Positions 14,301 through 24,030 of a DNA stretch of 64,000 nucleotides are shown in pieces. A program made the translations under genes and the position numbers. The stretch is taken from positions 20,479,736 through 20,543,735 of the forward strand of contig CM072893.1 in assembly GCA_037013685.1 (NCBI GenBank), in the 5' to 3' direction. Below the pieces are notes generated by a model. It was not told the origin of the DNA. It did no database searches and saw nothing but the letters and a program-made list of their open reading frames with translations. The stretch is from Acridotheres tristis. Lineage: Eukaryota > Chordata > Aves > Passeriformes > Sturnidae. Every line of letters begins with the position of its first letter. The first letter of the stretch is position 1.

Positions 14301-17300
14301 TAAGTTTATGAAACATACCAAATAAATATACAGTATAACTCTGTATTTACTATGTTACTTTAATATTGAAATTAACTGAAAACAAAGCAATGTTTTCTTA
14401 GAAGTTTCCATTAACAAAATGGGGTAAAAATCCTTCAAAGTCACTCCATGCCTAAGGAAGTGTGCAAACTGTGAAAGTCCCAAAACTTGATAGTTTAAGC
14501 ACTTCCTTTTGAAGCTGAAATGTCTCAAAAGTATCCCCCAGGTACACATATGACAGTACATGCTTTATTAATTTTGTATTACTCTGATTCACAAGAGAAT
14601 AACAAGTTACGCTCACTGCAATTTTGCAAGCAAATTACTTTCCCTGAGACACAATGAAAATCTCACTCACACTACTAGAACTGAACACTTTCCTCATGAC
14701 ATATTAAAAAAAAAAATCCCCAGTGTCTTCTAGGTCTTCTTTGTCCAATCCCATCTTTCCATCAAGGCTGATGCACTCTAAAATCCATTTCCTTCCTTCT
14801 TAATACCTCCATCAGTGATTAAGTTCCCTACTAGTTTGCTATTACTGGCAAAGGTTGAGGTATGGGAAGGGCTTCAGCCAGGCTCCAGGAGAGATCATTA
14901 ACTCCTTCCTGCACAGGACCCAGTTTGTCAGGAGTAGAGATAAGTTCCGTAGCAGACATGCACAAGATGAGGAAGACATGCATTGTTGAAAATACTTCAT
15001 CAAGCTGAGCCTCAAATTGAACTGTAATTTTTATATCAAACTCTGTGGTGACAGAGATTAGGCTTGGGCATTTCAACCATCACCAGAAAACAGCCAGAAA
15101 GACTAGCCACAGCTAGAAATTGCAACTAGCCACAGCAAGCCCTTCAGTGAGATAAAATCTCATGTGATTACTTGATGCTGATGCAAAGCAAGGTCTGTAT
15201 TTTTGAATTAGCACTTAATAGTTTACTACAACCCATAAAAATAGTTTCCTATTCGCAAATCCTTTTCTGGCATTATCTTAAAAGACATCTTTAAGACATT
15301 TTAATCCTCTTCAATTTGAATGAGCTCATTTTAGTAGTATAATACATAAAATGCAACAGGACAAAACTTGCAAATACACCAGCACTTACCAGGAAAAACC
15401 AGACTTCTATATATCTGAATTATGCTAAGGCTCCTCAGGTAGATATCAATGGTTCAGCCACACACAAAGCAAGCTGGAGCATAGGCTATGCTGTTGGCTT
15501 TCCAAAAAAATCTGCAAGGAAGTAAGCACCCGTGTGACTGGCATTTGTGAAGGATGTAAAATTATGCACTTCATATGCACATGGCAGGTCCAAAATCTGG
15601 GTCACCAGACACAGAATAAAATCAGCTTGAGGAACAACTCAATGAAGAAATGACAGGAATAGGAACTGGCTTTTCTGAATTTAACTGATATAAGAGTGTA
15701 CAAGCATAAACTGTTCATATGAAGAGAAGGCTGAATTTAAATGAGACAATGACAAACTGCATGAAACATCTATTAAGTATACCATGCTGATGATGATGTA
15801 CCAGATGATTCCCCTATTTTAGAAGCTTTAATGTATTTTGAAGCTTATTTCCTAAACACTGGGACAATTTCAGGCTCTTTGGTAATGCTTGTGAAATTGG
15901 AGAGAACTATTTCAGAACAATTCACACAGGTTACCAGCTAGCTTAAAGCTTCAATTGGCAGTTGCCCATTTGGAAATCACTGCAAGAACTGAGTCAGAAG
16001 CTGATGCATGAACAGTTAAAAGATCAAGATAACCTGATCTGCAGACACATATTTCATGACAAACTTAATCAGCATTGAACCTAAAGATTTTTTCACAACA
16101 AACAAAACGCAGTGCAGATATGATTACCTGCAAACAGTTTCAGGCTTTATAAAAAATTGAGAAGTAGTATGTTGAAACTTGCAGCAATGCAAGTGATTCC
16201 TTCTAAAATACTTTTGCTACCAATGGCAAATATGACCAGAAAAATTAGACCTGCAGTTCTGCTGCTGAATGCCAGATTAATCAGTCTACAGCACACACTC
16301 TTTGTATGCTCTTTTGACTCTATATAATGGACTAGCAATAAAAAATAATTGCCCCTTCATAGGAATATACATCACATAGACAGTTGCTTTATCTGACTGT
16401 TGTCTTTCAACTTAAATACTTGGAATACCATCAAATCCTGCACCAAGTAACAAAATCTGCAACTGACACTACAAGCACTCCTCTATTTTTTAGCTAACAA
16501 CCCAGTTACAAAACAGAAGTTAGCTATTATAATAAAGATAAATTGATATATGTAGTGGTTTGGGCTGGGGTAGAGTTAATTTTCTTCCCAGTGGCTGGTA
16601 TGGGGCTGTGTTTTGGATTTGTGCTGCACACAGGGCTGATAACACAGAGATGTTGCTGTCATTGCTGAGCAGGGCTCACACAGAGCCAAGGCCTTTCTGT
16701 GCTGCCACGCTGCCGAGGAGGCTGGGGGGAGACACAGCCAGGACAGGGAACCCCAACTGACCAAAGAGATATTCCAGAGCAGAGGGCATCCTGCTCAGTA
16801 CATGAAGTGGGGGAACAAGGAGGAAGGGAGGAGATATTTGGAGTAAAGACATTTTGCCACAACAACCCCTGCAGTGCCACACGCTGGAAAGAGTGGCTGG
16901 ACAGTGCCCAGGCAGAAAGGGACCTCGGGGTACTAGTTGACAGCCAACTGAACATAAGCCAGCAGTGTGCCCTGGTGGCCAAGAAGGCCAGTGGCTCCTG
17001 GCCTGTGTCAGGAATAGTGTGGCCAGCAGGACCAAGGAGGTCATTCTTCCCCTGTACTTGGCACTGATGAGGCCACACCTCGAGTGCTGTGTCCAGTTCT
17101 GAGCCCTCAGTTTAGGAAGGACGTCGAGACACTTGAGCACATCCAGAGGAGGCAACGAGGCTGGTGAGGGGCTTGGAACACAAACCCTGTGAGGAACAGC
17201 TGAGGGAGCTGGGGTTGTTTAGCCTGGAGAAAAGGAGACTCAGGGCAGACCTTATCACTCTCTACAATTCCCTGAAAGGTGGCTGTGTAGTCAGGTGAGG

Positions 17301-20300
17301 GTTGGTCTCTTTTTTCCAGGCAGCAGCTGACAGAACGAGAGGACACAGTCTTAAGCTGCGCCAAGGGAAGTTTAGGTTAGAGATCAGGAAAAAATTCTTC
17401 ACTGAAAGACTGATTGGGCTCTGGAATCATCTGTACAGAAAAGTGGTGGAGTCATCATCCCTGGATGTGTTTAAAATAAAGACTGGATGTGGCACTCACT
17501 GCCATGGTTTATTTAGTTGATGAGGAGGTGTTAGGTCACAGGTTGGACTCGATGATCTCAAAGGTCTTTTCCAACCTACTTCATTCTGTGATTCTGTGCT
17601 CCAAAGTAACCACTATGTGTGACGGGGTCCTGCTGTCCTAGACATGGCTGAACACCTGTCTGCCCATGAGATAAAGTGAATTCCTTCCTTGCTTTGCTTG
17701 TGTGTGCAGCCTTTGCTTCCCCTATTAAACTGTTTCTATCCCAACCCACATGTTTTACAGCTTCTACCCTTCTGATTCTCTCCCCCATGCTGCAGGTGGG
17801 GGATTGAATGAGCAGCTAGGTGGGCTTGGCTGTTGGCTGGTGTTAAACCACAACCAATATACATGAAAGTACAGTCCTGATCCAAAAGAGACCACAGCTA
17901 TCACACAAGGAATTTCCAGTTCTTTGGGGCTACTTTGTTACTTCTGTTTGGAAGGGAACCAGGAATGAAACATGTCAACTTGAAAACTGAGAAGGGCTTG
18001 AAGACAGACCATTAATCAAGGTAGGATCGACTGATTTTCAAACCAATAGCTTACAATTCTAAAAAGATTATCATACTATCTGAAATAAAAATGTATGATC
18101 AAACCATTAAAATTCTGATCTAAAGCACTGGCTGATGATCTCAGACGTGTGCTCTATATTTAAAACAAGAGTAAGCTATAGAGAAAAATGCCAATTGTTG
18201 GCTCATGCTCCAAAACCAAAATAATGAAAACACGGAAAAAATTACTTTAGACAATCCTACCAGACAAGTAAGACCACAGGAGAAAAATGAAGGCAACCAC
18301 ATTGTTATTGGATAACCACATCACAAATCCCAACAGACCATAGGCAGAAAAAGTATTTCCCTGCCTGCAATTGTGTAAATATTGTAGAATCTTGCCCCAT
18401 TTTGAGATTTCATTCATACTGCCTATGTTACCACTTACTAACTGATGTGCTGAAGACACAGAATCATATATCTAAATCATGGCTGATGAAAACTGTAATG
18501 TACACTTTCAGTAAAACTGAAGTTACATAACATTTAAGCACTTCACTCATTTTGCTTTGGACAGGCCCCCTCAATGAATACAAGAATATCTCCAAAATAC
18601 AAATTACAGATCCCCGTCTGGGCAAAGCACCGGCAGTTGCTAAGTGCACCACAACACAGTAAAAGCAGCAGAATTAGACTCACTCCGTATCTCTAACTCT
18701 GAATTTTCTTAGAGACATCGATCAGTAAAGGACAAAATAGTTTTGCTTATTTTTGTAATGATGCCTTAGGAAAGTGCAGCTTTTACCTTTGGTTTTTCTG
18801 CAACACAAGGACAGAAGTTCAGAATGAAAAGCTATCAATCGGTTCTAACACTTCAGACAAAGTCATTTATGACGTGTGACCTCTAAACTCTGTTTAACCT
18901 AAATGAGAAAAATGCAGTGCTATACAGAAATTATTTTGCTTCGAGTCTCAGCTCAGTGCTGCTTTTACCAGTGCAATGCAGTCCTAGATCAGTGGAAGGT
19001 GACTGCAGCATACTGCAGCATCAGACAGAAATGCACCAACTGAACGGTGCTTGTGGGTGTGATTGCTGCAGCCAAAGACAACAGGACAGCGAAATGGCTT
19101 CACAGGAGGCTCTCTAAGAATTCTGCAAAGAAGTTTCATGTGCAACTTAAAGCAACCTAGAAGAATCTCTAACAGCTACCAGCCAACAGCTTGGTGATGA
19201 CAGATTTCAGGAAGAGAGAATCTGATTAAAAGCATTTTTACACTGACTTTTGAGGAGCACTTTCCAAGCTGTGATTGTGGGTTAAAGCTACAGAGTACAT
19301 TCTATTTATGGATACATCAGTAGCATAGCACCTCCTTATCAACTTCACCTTAGCAACAAAATTTCCATTATCAAATCCCCCACAGTTTTTATATTTAATT
19401 TTACTTCTGTATTTTTGCTCAGTCAATGGATTGTGGGCATGGAGGTACTCCCCTGACAGGCTATGTATGGGAAACACAGAACACTGCAGACTTAGTGATG
19501 CAAAGCTCACAAGATGAAGTGTTTAGAGAAAGTCTACCATATGCTTATGAAATATATCGCCAAACTAGAGTTTAAGAGTTAATTCATTTATTTTTTAAAA
19601 AAGCTTTGAAATACTACACATTACTACAGACTCAAAGAGACTCATACCTATAGTAGACAGGGCACTGGCAGAACAATTTCCACTCTGTCAAGTTTCACTT
19701 TGACTTTTTTCAACCAACCATAAACTAACAATCAAATAAGGTCAATTATTTTCTTCTGAAGAGAATTCGTCTTACTAGCTATCACAGCATGTCTAACTGG
19801 CTATTCAAGAAGTGTTAAGACACAGAGTTCAGTGAGGGTCTTAAGATTTTTGTTATTAACTTTCTGATCTTTCTGTTGTTGTTGAGAGGATTATGGAAAC
19901 TGCCTTTCCTTCTTTTTGTCTTCTTCCATTTCCTTTCTAAAGATTAGAAATGTGATAGCTCTCCCTGAGAGAAGCTCAAAAGTATGCATGCAACAGGAAT
20001 TATACAATATTAACATGTTATATAAAAAGGTGAGAGTGATGAGCCTTTAACAAGTTTTGTCATTAATCTCATTTTGTTAGCCGTTAAAGCAAAAAAAGAT
20101 GCTGATAAAAGCTTCCCAGAGTCTGATGGAAAAAAAAAATCCTGGCTTGCTATATACACAGTCTGCCTATTTAATGAAAGGCACGTTGGCTTAGTTCTCA
20201 TTTATAATGATTCAGCATGTGTTATTGAATTTAGAGATGCAAGCAAAATAGCAGCAAATTTAAATCAATAAATTCATCCAGTTAAAATCTAAAAAGAAAA

Positions 20301-23300
20301 TTAATTTAATCCAATACAATCTCTTTATTTCTTGAGATGCAGAGTAGCCTTTAGGAGCTAACTCTCCTAAACAGTAAATAATTCCAACTGCACTAACTGT
20401 ATGTTGATTCTTCCTACAAAGGATCTGCATTTCACATTCCTCTTTATGGACAGATCTCAGCAGTAGAAAATCACCTGCAGGATCTGTGTGTTGTTCCTTA
20501 CATGTAAATTACACACAAAACCATTATATATCAATAAATGCTATTATTTTTTATATCATAAGAACAAGTGCTGCCACTCTTGCAGCAGGGTAGGAAACTG
20601 CACCCTGGCAGGGACAGCTATACCCAACCAGCAAGTGAAACACTGAAGAAAATCAGGAGGAAAAATGTGTTTCAGGCCCACAAGAAAAGAAGTACGCTTC
20701 CTTTGTGAAGAATGGATGCACTAGGAAGACATTAATATCTTGATATTAACAATTAAGGATAAGTCAGATCTTGCATATCCTACAATCTTCAGCATTTACT
20801 ATTACCTCATGCTACTTATCCAAACCACTCACCTCGAGTCCCTCCTTTTGTTCTGCTGTTTAAGTAGGTATGTTGGTACTTTATTTCACGTGGCAATGCT
20901 ATAAATACTCTCCCAGCGTTACAAACCAGAGATTACAAAAATATTCCACTTTACATAATGAAATTAATGTAATCTCAGTCATTATGTGAGACAATTGGCT
21001 TCAATAGCTTCTGTGACTGGAAATCAATGAATCACTTCATGTTGTAGCCTTATGCAACTGCACACAGAATTACTCATTTCTTTGATTTATATTGTTTAGC
21101 AAGTAAAACCTACATCTCATGTAGAAAATAATGCTCCATTTTACGTTTATGCTTCTTTCATTGAAATAGATCTTGTAATTTGATGTGGGACTTCAGACTT
21201 TTCAGTTTCACACAGCAATTCACAAATTGTAACAGAGCTGAGCAGACAGCTCAAGTTTTGATCTTAAACACTGCTGTTCTTACAGAGTGGAAGCATATTT
21301 CTGTGGTGTTTGCTGGGACTTCTTTCAAAACACTCAGCCAGGTGTAACCACTCTTTCACCTCATGGTTTTTTTTTATTTGTAATCAAACATTAAATGCAC
21401 TTTTTCCCTAAAAATCTTGAAAGTCAGCAATGCAAAATTCCCTTACTGGAGAGTCAGTGATAGGACAGGAGCATGCAAAAAACTAAGAAATTAAGTTTTA
21501 GTATTTATAAAAACATCAGCACATTTTAAATGCTTAATATGGATAAGAGATTCATATAGTCCCTTCCCCTGTGGATACCTTCTTCTGCTGTGTAGCCTAA
21601 TAGTCTGCCCTTTCTACAGGTTACTCTGATATAAACTCTATAGTGAAGATGGTGGTGAAACTGCAATTATACTTAGTATTTTGCTGTGGTTTTTTGCAGG
21701 CATCAGCTTCAACCTGCCTGGGCTTGTTAAGGGAAACATGGTGAAACTGCCTCCAGGGACAACTCAAGTCTGAAAGCATCCCAGCTACTTTCTGTCAGCC
21801 TAAGCCCACAGACTCTTACAGGTGAGGCTCTTGTGATGCTCAGCTTCAGCATCTCCACATTACTCCCAACAGCAGCTGTGTTTAAGGAACGTAAGGGGAG
21901 ATCAGGGCGCAGTTTGCTCTAAGCTGACCTCCAAGATCAGACTGAGCCAGCAAGCAGTCCCCGTGTGATGTCTGGCCGGCCCCACCACACTCGCCATGGG
22001 GGCTCTCAGAGGACTGATTAGCCCTGGCCTCACACAAATGCCCAGACTGCTGCCTCCCACACAGCTTTGGAGGATCCACTGTAGACACATGTAGCCAACA
22101 TCAAAATCAACTGCTGTGTAAAATGTGCAAAATTATCCATTTGGCATACAACAGAAACTCCTCTTCCACCAGTTCTCAGGACTGGGCTCCTCATTCATAC
22201 AGCCTGCATTCACCCTTTTCCAGCCCTGTCCACACTCTCCAGCAGGCACCATTCCCACTGCAGGAAAAGCCAGCAGCACCATGCTCATTGCTTTGCAGCA
22301 CACTGCCACACAAACTGCCTTTTCCAGTTTTCTGCACACAAGCTCACTGTATCTTCTCAAAGAGATAACATTCAAATCCACAGTTCTCTCTCCCCCGTCT
22401 GGTTGGTGCCTATGTTTTGAGGTTTTTTTTACTTCTTTCAGACATCTTTAATCGGGGAAGCACCAGCAAAGCTTCATGATGATGATCCCCTTTTCCCTGT
22501 GTTTCCTCTACAACCCAACTCGCTCTCCACAGGCCAAGGCCTTATCTCCCCAGCTCTAAGTGAAAGGCACTTCCACATTCGCCTCTAACAGGAAAGGTTA
22601 TGCAAAACCTTTTCTTTAACATGCAGGTTAAGCCATTTGGCAGTATATGGAATTGGAGGAAAACGACAGAAAACCAAACCACTGAAGTCATGGCATACCA
22701 GGAATGCTCTGAACTGTCACATTTCCAAGGAAACTGACCAGGGTAGGTTTCAGAGCGCATCATTTAGAGGTTGCCTTGTGGAGTACTGCAACACCCACCC
22801 ATGATACGGTTTCGGCCCCGTTCTCAGCACAGAACCGGGGGTACCGGCACACCCAGGGAGCTGACTCGTGTCCAAGTGCGGGCAGCAAAGGCCAGCAATG
22901 GGTGACGCCGGGCGCCCCAAGCCCGGCCACCCGCGCCGGGCCCAGGGCCGCCCCGGCCCGAGGCCACACTCCAGCCCTGCCGGAGCCGGGCCGTGCCCGG
23001 CAGCTTCCCCGGTAGACAATGCCAGGGATCGGCCAGCCCGGAGCCGGGCCACGGCCACCGTCTCCGCTCGGCCTCCCCTTCCCTGCCAGCGCCCCGGCAC
23101 GGCGTGACAGCCCCGCTCCGTGCCCGCGCCGCGCCGGCCCCTTCCCTCCTCCCCGCAGCGCCCAGCACGGGGGGCGGCGGTCGGGTCCCCACGGAGCGGC
23201 ACCGGGGGCTGCGCGTCCCGTCCGCGGCCGCTCCCGCCTGCGGCGCTGCGGGCGGCCCCTGGGGAGCAGCTGTCAGAGAGCGCGGCCGGGCCGCGCCGCG

Positions 23301-23458
23301 GCTCCCCGGGCCGGCGGGAGGGCAGGGCGGGGGAGCTTCGCTCGCTGGCGGCACCGCGGCTCCCGCGCTCCGCACCTCAGTGTGGGTCCCACGCAGGCCG
23401 TGTCCGTGCTCTCGATCTCCTGCAGGATCCGATCATGCTCGGGGAGACTCTCCGCCAT
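2263..23458 (-). CDS. EXOC6: EXOC6 (Sec15A) exocyst complex subunit, 5' portion, five coding exons
   Basis: Five exons joined in order 23458-23376, 4948-4777, 3485-3438, 3305-3215 and 2308-2263 give one uninterrupted frame of 440 bases (146 codons plus 2 bases), with every junction at a GT donor or AG acceptor. The protein matches the N-terminus of vertebrate EXOC6. Diagnostic stretches are [38 protein letters not shown] and [14 protein letters not shown]. The HHQGFVDAI form fits EXOC6 better than its paralogue EXOC6B. EXOC6 is the Sec15 subunit of the octameric exocyst, which tethers secretory and recycling vesicles to the plasma membrane; Sec15 is a Rab11 effector, and loss of mouse Sec15l1 gives the hemoglobin-deficit anaemia. 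Only the N-terminal helical and coiled-coil part is here. The family is about 800 residues long, so roughly four fifths, including the Rab-binding C-terminal region, lies left of base 1. I did not find exon 6. Confidence 0.95.
2309..3214 (-). other. EXOC6: EXOC6 intron 4
   Basis: This is a 906-base AT-rich intron with consensus splice ends. I see no repeat or other element in it. Confidence 0.85.
3215..3305 (-). CDS. EXOC6: EXOC6 exon 4
   Basis: This 91-base exon enters in phase 0 and leaves in phase 1. It encodes [20 protein letters not shown] followed by [10 protein letters not shown] and one further base. The acceptor is CCTTTAAG before GTGATAG and the donor is TTCCAG before GTGAGT, which is near consensus. 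The [14 protein letters not shown] segment is typical of EXOC6; EXOC6B has a related but different form. Confidence 0.95.
3306..3437 (-). other. EXOC6: EXOC6 intron 3, very short
   Basis: The intron is 132 bases long, from a GTGAGA donor to a CCTTTAAG acceptor. Its acceptor half is dominated by the tetranucleotide repeat at 3325-3349. Confidence 0.9.
3325..3349. repeat. (AAAT)n microsatellite beside the exon 4 acceptor
   Basis: About six AAAT units on the plus strand read as TTTA repeats in the EXOC6 transcript. They lie 19-43 bases upstream of the exon 4 acceptor, in the zone where branch point and polypyrimidine tract are expected. Confidence 0.85.
3438..3485 (-). CDS. EXOC6: EXOC6 exon 3
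   Basis: This is a 48-base phase 0 to phase 0 exon encoding [16 protein letters not shown]. The acceptor is TTTTTAAG before GTCCAAG and the donor is GAG before GTGAGA. As its length is a multiple of three, skipping it would keep the frame. It is separated from exon 4 by a very short intron of 132 bases. Confidence 0.95.
3486..4776 (-). other. EXOC6: EXOC6 intron 2
   Basis: This is a 1291-base AT-rich intron between the exon 2 donor (GTAAGG) and the exon 3 acceptor. I see no recognisable repeat or element. Confidence 0.85.
4777..4948 (-). CDS. EXOC6: EXOC6 exon 2
   Basis: This 172-base exon enters in phase 2 and leaves in phase 0. The acceptor is TATTTAATAG before GTCTGTA, and the donor is AAG before GTAAGG. 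It encodes the rest of the arginine codon, then [20 protein letters not shown], and continues through [20 protein letters not shown] to DAEKLK. This is the most diagnostic part of Sec15A in the window, and it is predicted to be helical. It is the common second exon to which either alternative first exon would be joined. Confidence 0.96.
7361..7482. repeat. A/C-rich, G-free low-complexity tract
   Basis: The plus strand has no G for 122 bases. It consists of CAAAA and CCAAACAAAA-like units after a run of 11 A. The other strand is made of T and G runs. It is probably an expanded simple repeat, and could have started as the A-rich tail of an old insertion, but nothing adjacent is recognisable. 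Confidence 0.75.
9103..9154. repeat. 26-bp tandem duplication
   Basis: Two adjacent 26-base copies share CCTTTTAGCTCCATTTCTTC and differ at one position (TAATCC in the first, TAACCC in the second). The near identity points to a fairly recent slippage or duplication event. Confidence 0.9.
16551..17856 (+). mobile_element. Solo LTR of an avian ERVL-like endogenous retrovirus, split by a CR1
   Basis: The element begins TGTAGTGGTTTGGGCTGG and ends GTTAAACCACAACCA, giving TG...CA termini. It is flanked by the 5-base duplication ATATA (16546-16550 and 17857-17861), the size expected for ERVL-type integration. The sequence resembles a family of LTRs abundant in songbird genomes. Without the inserted CR1 it is about 566 bases long. 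An ATTAAA polyadenylation-type signal is at 17724-17729. The region where a TATA box would be expected, near 16800, looks decayed. There are no internal retroviral genes and no second LTR, so it is a solo LTR left by recombination. Confidence 0.85.
16859..17598 (+). mobile_element. CR1 LINE 3' fragment nested in the LTR
   Basis: The fragment begins near AACAACCCCTGCAGTG and carries CR1 3'-end landmarks: a block around GGACCTCGGGGTACTAGTTG, GTTTAGCCTGGAGAAAAGGAG, GGTTGGACTCGATGATCTCA and a terminal ATTCTGTG octamer repeat. It is truncated at the 5' end, as nearly all CR1 copies are, and keeps only decayed coding remnants and the 3' untranslated region. It interrupts the LTR, whose sequence resumes at about 17599, so it inserted after the provirus had become a fixed LTR or within it. 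Confidence 0.9.
20040..20290. other. Possible conserved noncoding block in EXOC6 intron 1
   Basis: The segment contains an octamer-like ATGCAAGCAAAAT, TTATAATGATTCA and TTTAAATCAATAAATTC, with little low complexity. It is an unusually motif-dense AT-rich block. Conservation has not been tested, so this is a weak call. Confidence 0.2.
23376..23458 (-). CDS. EXOC6: EXOC6 exon 1, main start codon
   Basis: The ATG is at 23458-23456 in the context CCAAGATGGCG, with A at -3 and G at +4, which is a strong Kozak match. The exon encodes [20 protein letters not shown] and then ACVGPTL, and stops after AG of the next codon. The donor is CTGAG followed by GTGCGG, so the intron is phase 2, and the first base of exon 2 completes an arginine codon. 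The frame is also open upstream of this ATG, as is common in GC-rich leaders, but family similarity starts here. The exon is inside the CpG island. From memory of the family, the mammalian protein has several more residues between MAE and the PEH(D/E)RI motif, so this N-terminus looks slightly shorter. Confidence 0.93.
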
Positions 23459-23463
23459 CTTGG
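23452..23463 (-). promoter_or_regulatory. YY1-type motif overlapping the EXOC6 start codon
   Basis: On the minus strand the start codon lies in CCAAGATGGCGG, which contains the AAGATGGCGG core of the YY1 consensus. YY1 sites just downstream of the transcription start and overlapping the ATG are a recognised feature of a class of TATA-less housekeeping promoters. The motif is seen directly; binding is inferred. Confidence 0.5.
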
Positions 23464-23592
23464 ATGGGAGGGACCCGCCGGCCGCGCCGCTGCGGGAGGC
23501 GCCGAGGGAGGAGCGGCGGCGGAGCCAGGCGGAGACCGCGGGAGCTGGCGGGGAGGGTTTCCCGGTGCTCACGGGGCGCAGGGCGGCGGGAG

Positions 23593-23652
23593 GGGCAGGT
23601 GCAGGTGAGGGGAAAGGTGAAGGTGAGGGGGAAGGTGACGGGGTGCAGGTCG
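23593..23652. repeat. Imperfect GGTGA-rich minisatellite in the EXOC6 promoter
   Basis: The plus strand reads as irregular repeats of units such as GGTGCA, GGTGAGGGGAAA, GGTGAA, GGTGAGGGGGAA and GGTGAC. The EXOC6-sense strand is correspondingly C/T-rich. It lies about 135-195 bases upstream of the main ATG, in the leader or core promoter. Length variation is likely. Confidence 0.6.
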
Positions 23653-23985
23653 TGCCGGGCCGCGCCCTTCGGGTTCGCACCGCCTCGGCGGTGCTCTGCT
23701 GCCTTTGTCAGGGGCAGGGCTAGGCCGGGGCCGCCTGGAGAGCGCCGCAGAGCCCTTCGGTCCCCATGGCATCTCCGGGCACTGGTGTCCGGCAGAGACC
23801 GCGGGCAGCTGCGTCTGCCCGGCGCCAGCTCACTGTGACAAACGAGGGACGCACAAAATGGGGCCCCTGCCCTGTCCCGGCCTGCGCCCCGGTGCGCCGC
23901 GCTGCACACACGCCTTGAAGGCTGTAGGGTTCAACGCGGCCTTTTCCACTGAGCTACTTCTGGTTTGTTTCGTGGTGTGGTCTTG

Positions 23986-24030
23986 TATTATCATTATCAT
24001 TATTATTGTTTGTTTGTTTGTTTGTTTTTA
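23986..24030. repeat. Compound microsatellite (ATT)n then (GTTT)n
   Basis: A TTATCATTATCATTATTATT run is followed by about five GTTT units. It marks the right-hand edge of the CpG island. Confidence 0.85.

Larger units (their letters stand above)
4949..23375 (-). other. EXOC6: EXOC6 intron 1 (18.4 kb)
   Basis: This long intron runs from the exon 1 donor in the CpG island to the exon 2 acceptor. It holds the A/C-rich tract at 7361-7482, the tandem duplication at 9103-9154, the LTR with its nested CR1 at 16551-17856 and a possible regulatory block near 20040-20290. The remaining stretches (4949-7360, 7483-9102, 9155-16550, 17857-20040, 20290-22790) are AT-rich unique-looking DNA with short homopolymers. 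I see no gene or classifiable repeat in them. Confidence 0.85.
22790..23960. promoter_or_regulatory. EXOC6: CpG island, main EXOC6 promoter and 5' leader
   Basis: The sequence changes abruptly from AT-rich flanks to a GC- and CpG-dense block with several GGGCGG or CCGCCC-like GC boxes (for example near 23165-23175 and 23578-23590) and no evident TATA box. The EXOC6 start codon lies inside it, with island sequence on both sides. This is the usual design of a broad, constitutive vertebrate promoter. Transcription starts should fall to the right of 23458, perhaps about 23500-23750, and divergent plus-strand transcription is possible. Several long open frames on both strands here are by-products of high GC content and are not called as genes. 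Confidence 0.85.

Noticed and set aside
16659..17155. Overlapping open frames of 120-160 codons on both strands
   Set aside because: They fall across the LTR and the nested CR1. They are frames through repeat DNA, not host genes.
22993..23838. Long plus-strand open frame of 281 codons, and several overlapping ones on both strands
   Set aside because: They lie wholly in the CpG island, are rich in P, A, G and R in every frame and resemble no protein. Low stop-codon frequency in GC-rich DNA explains them.
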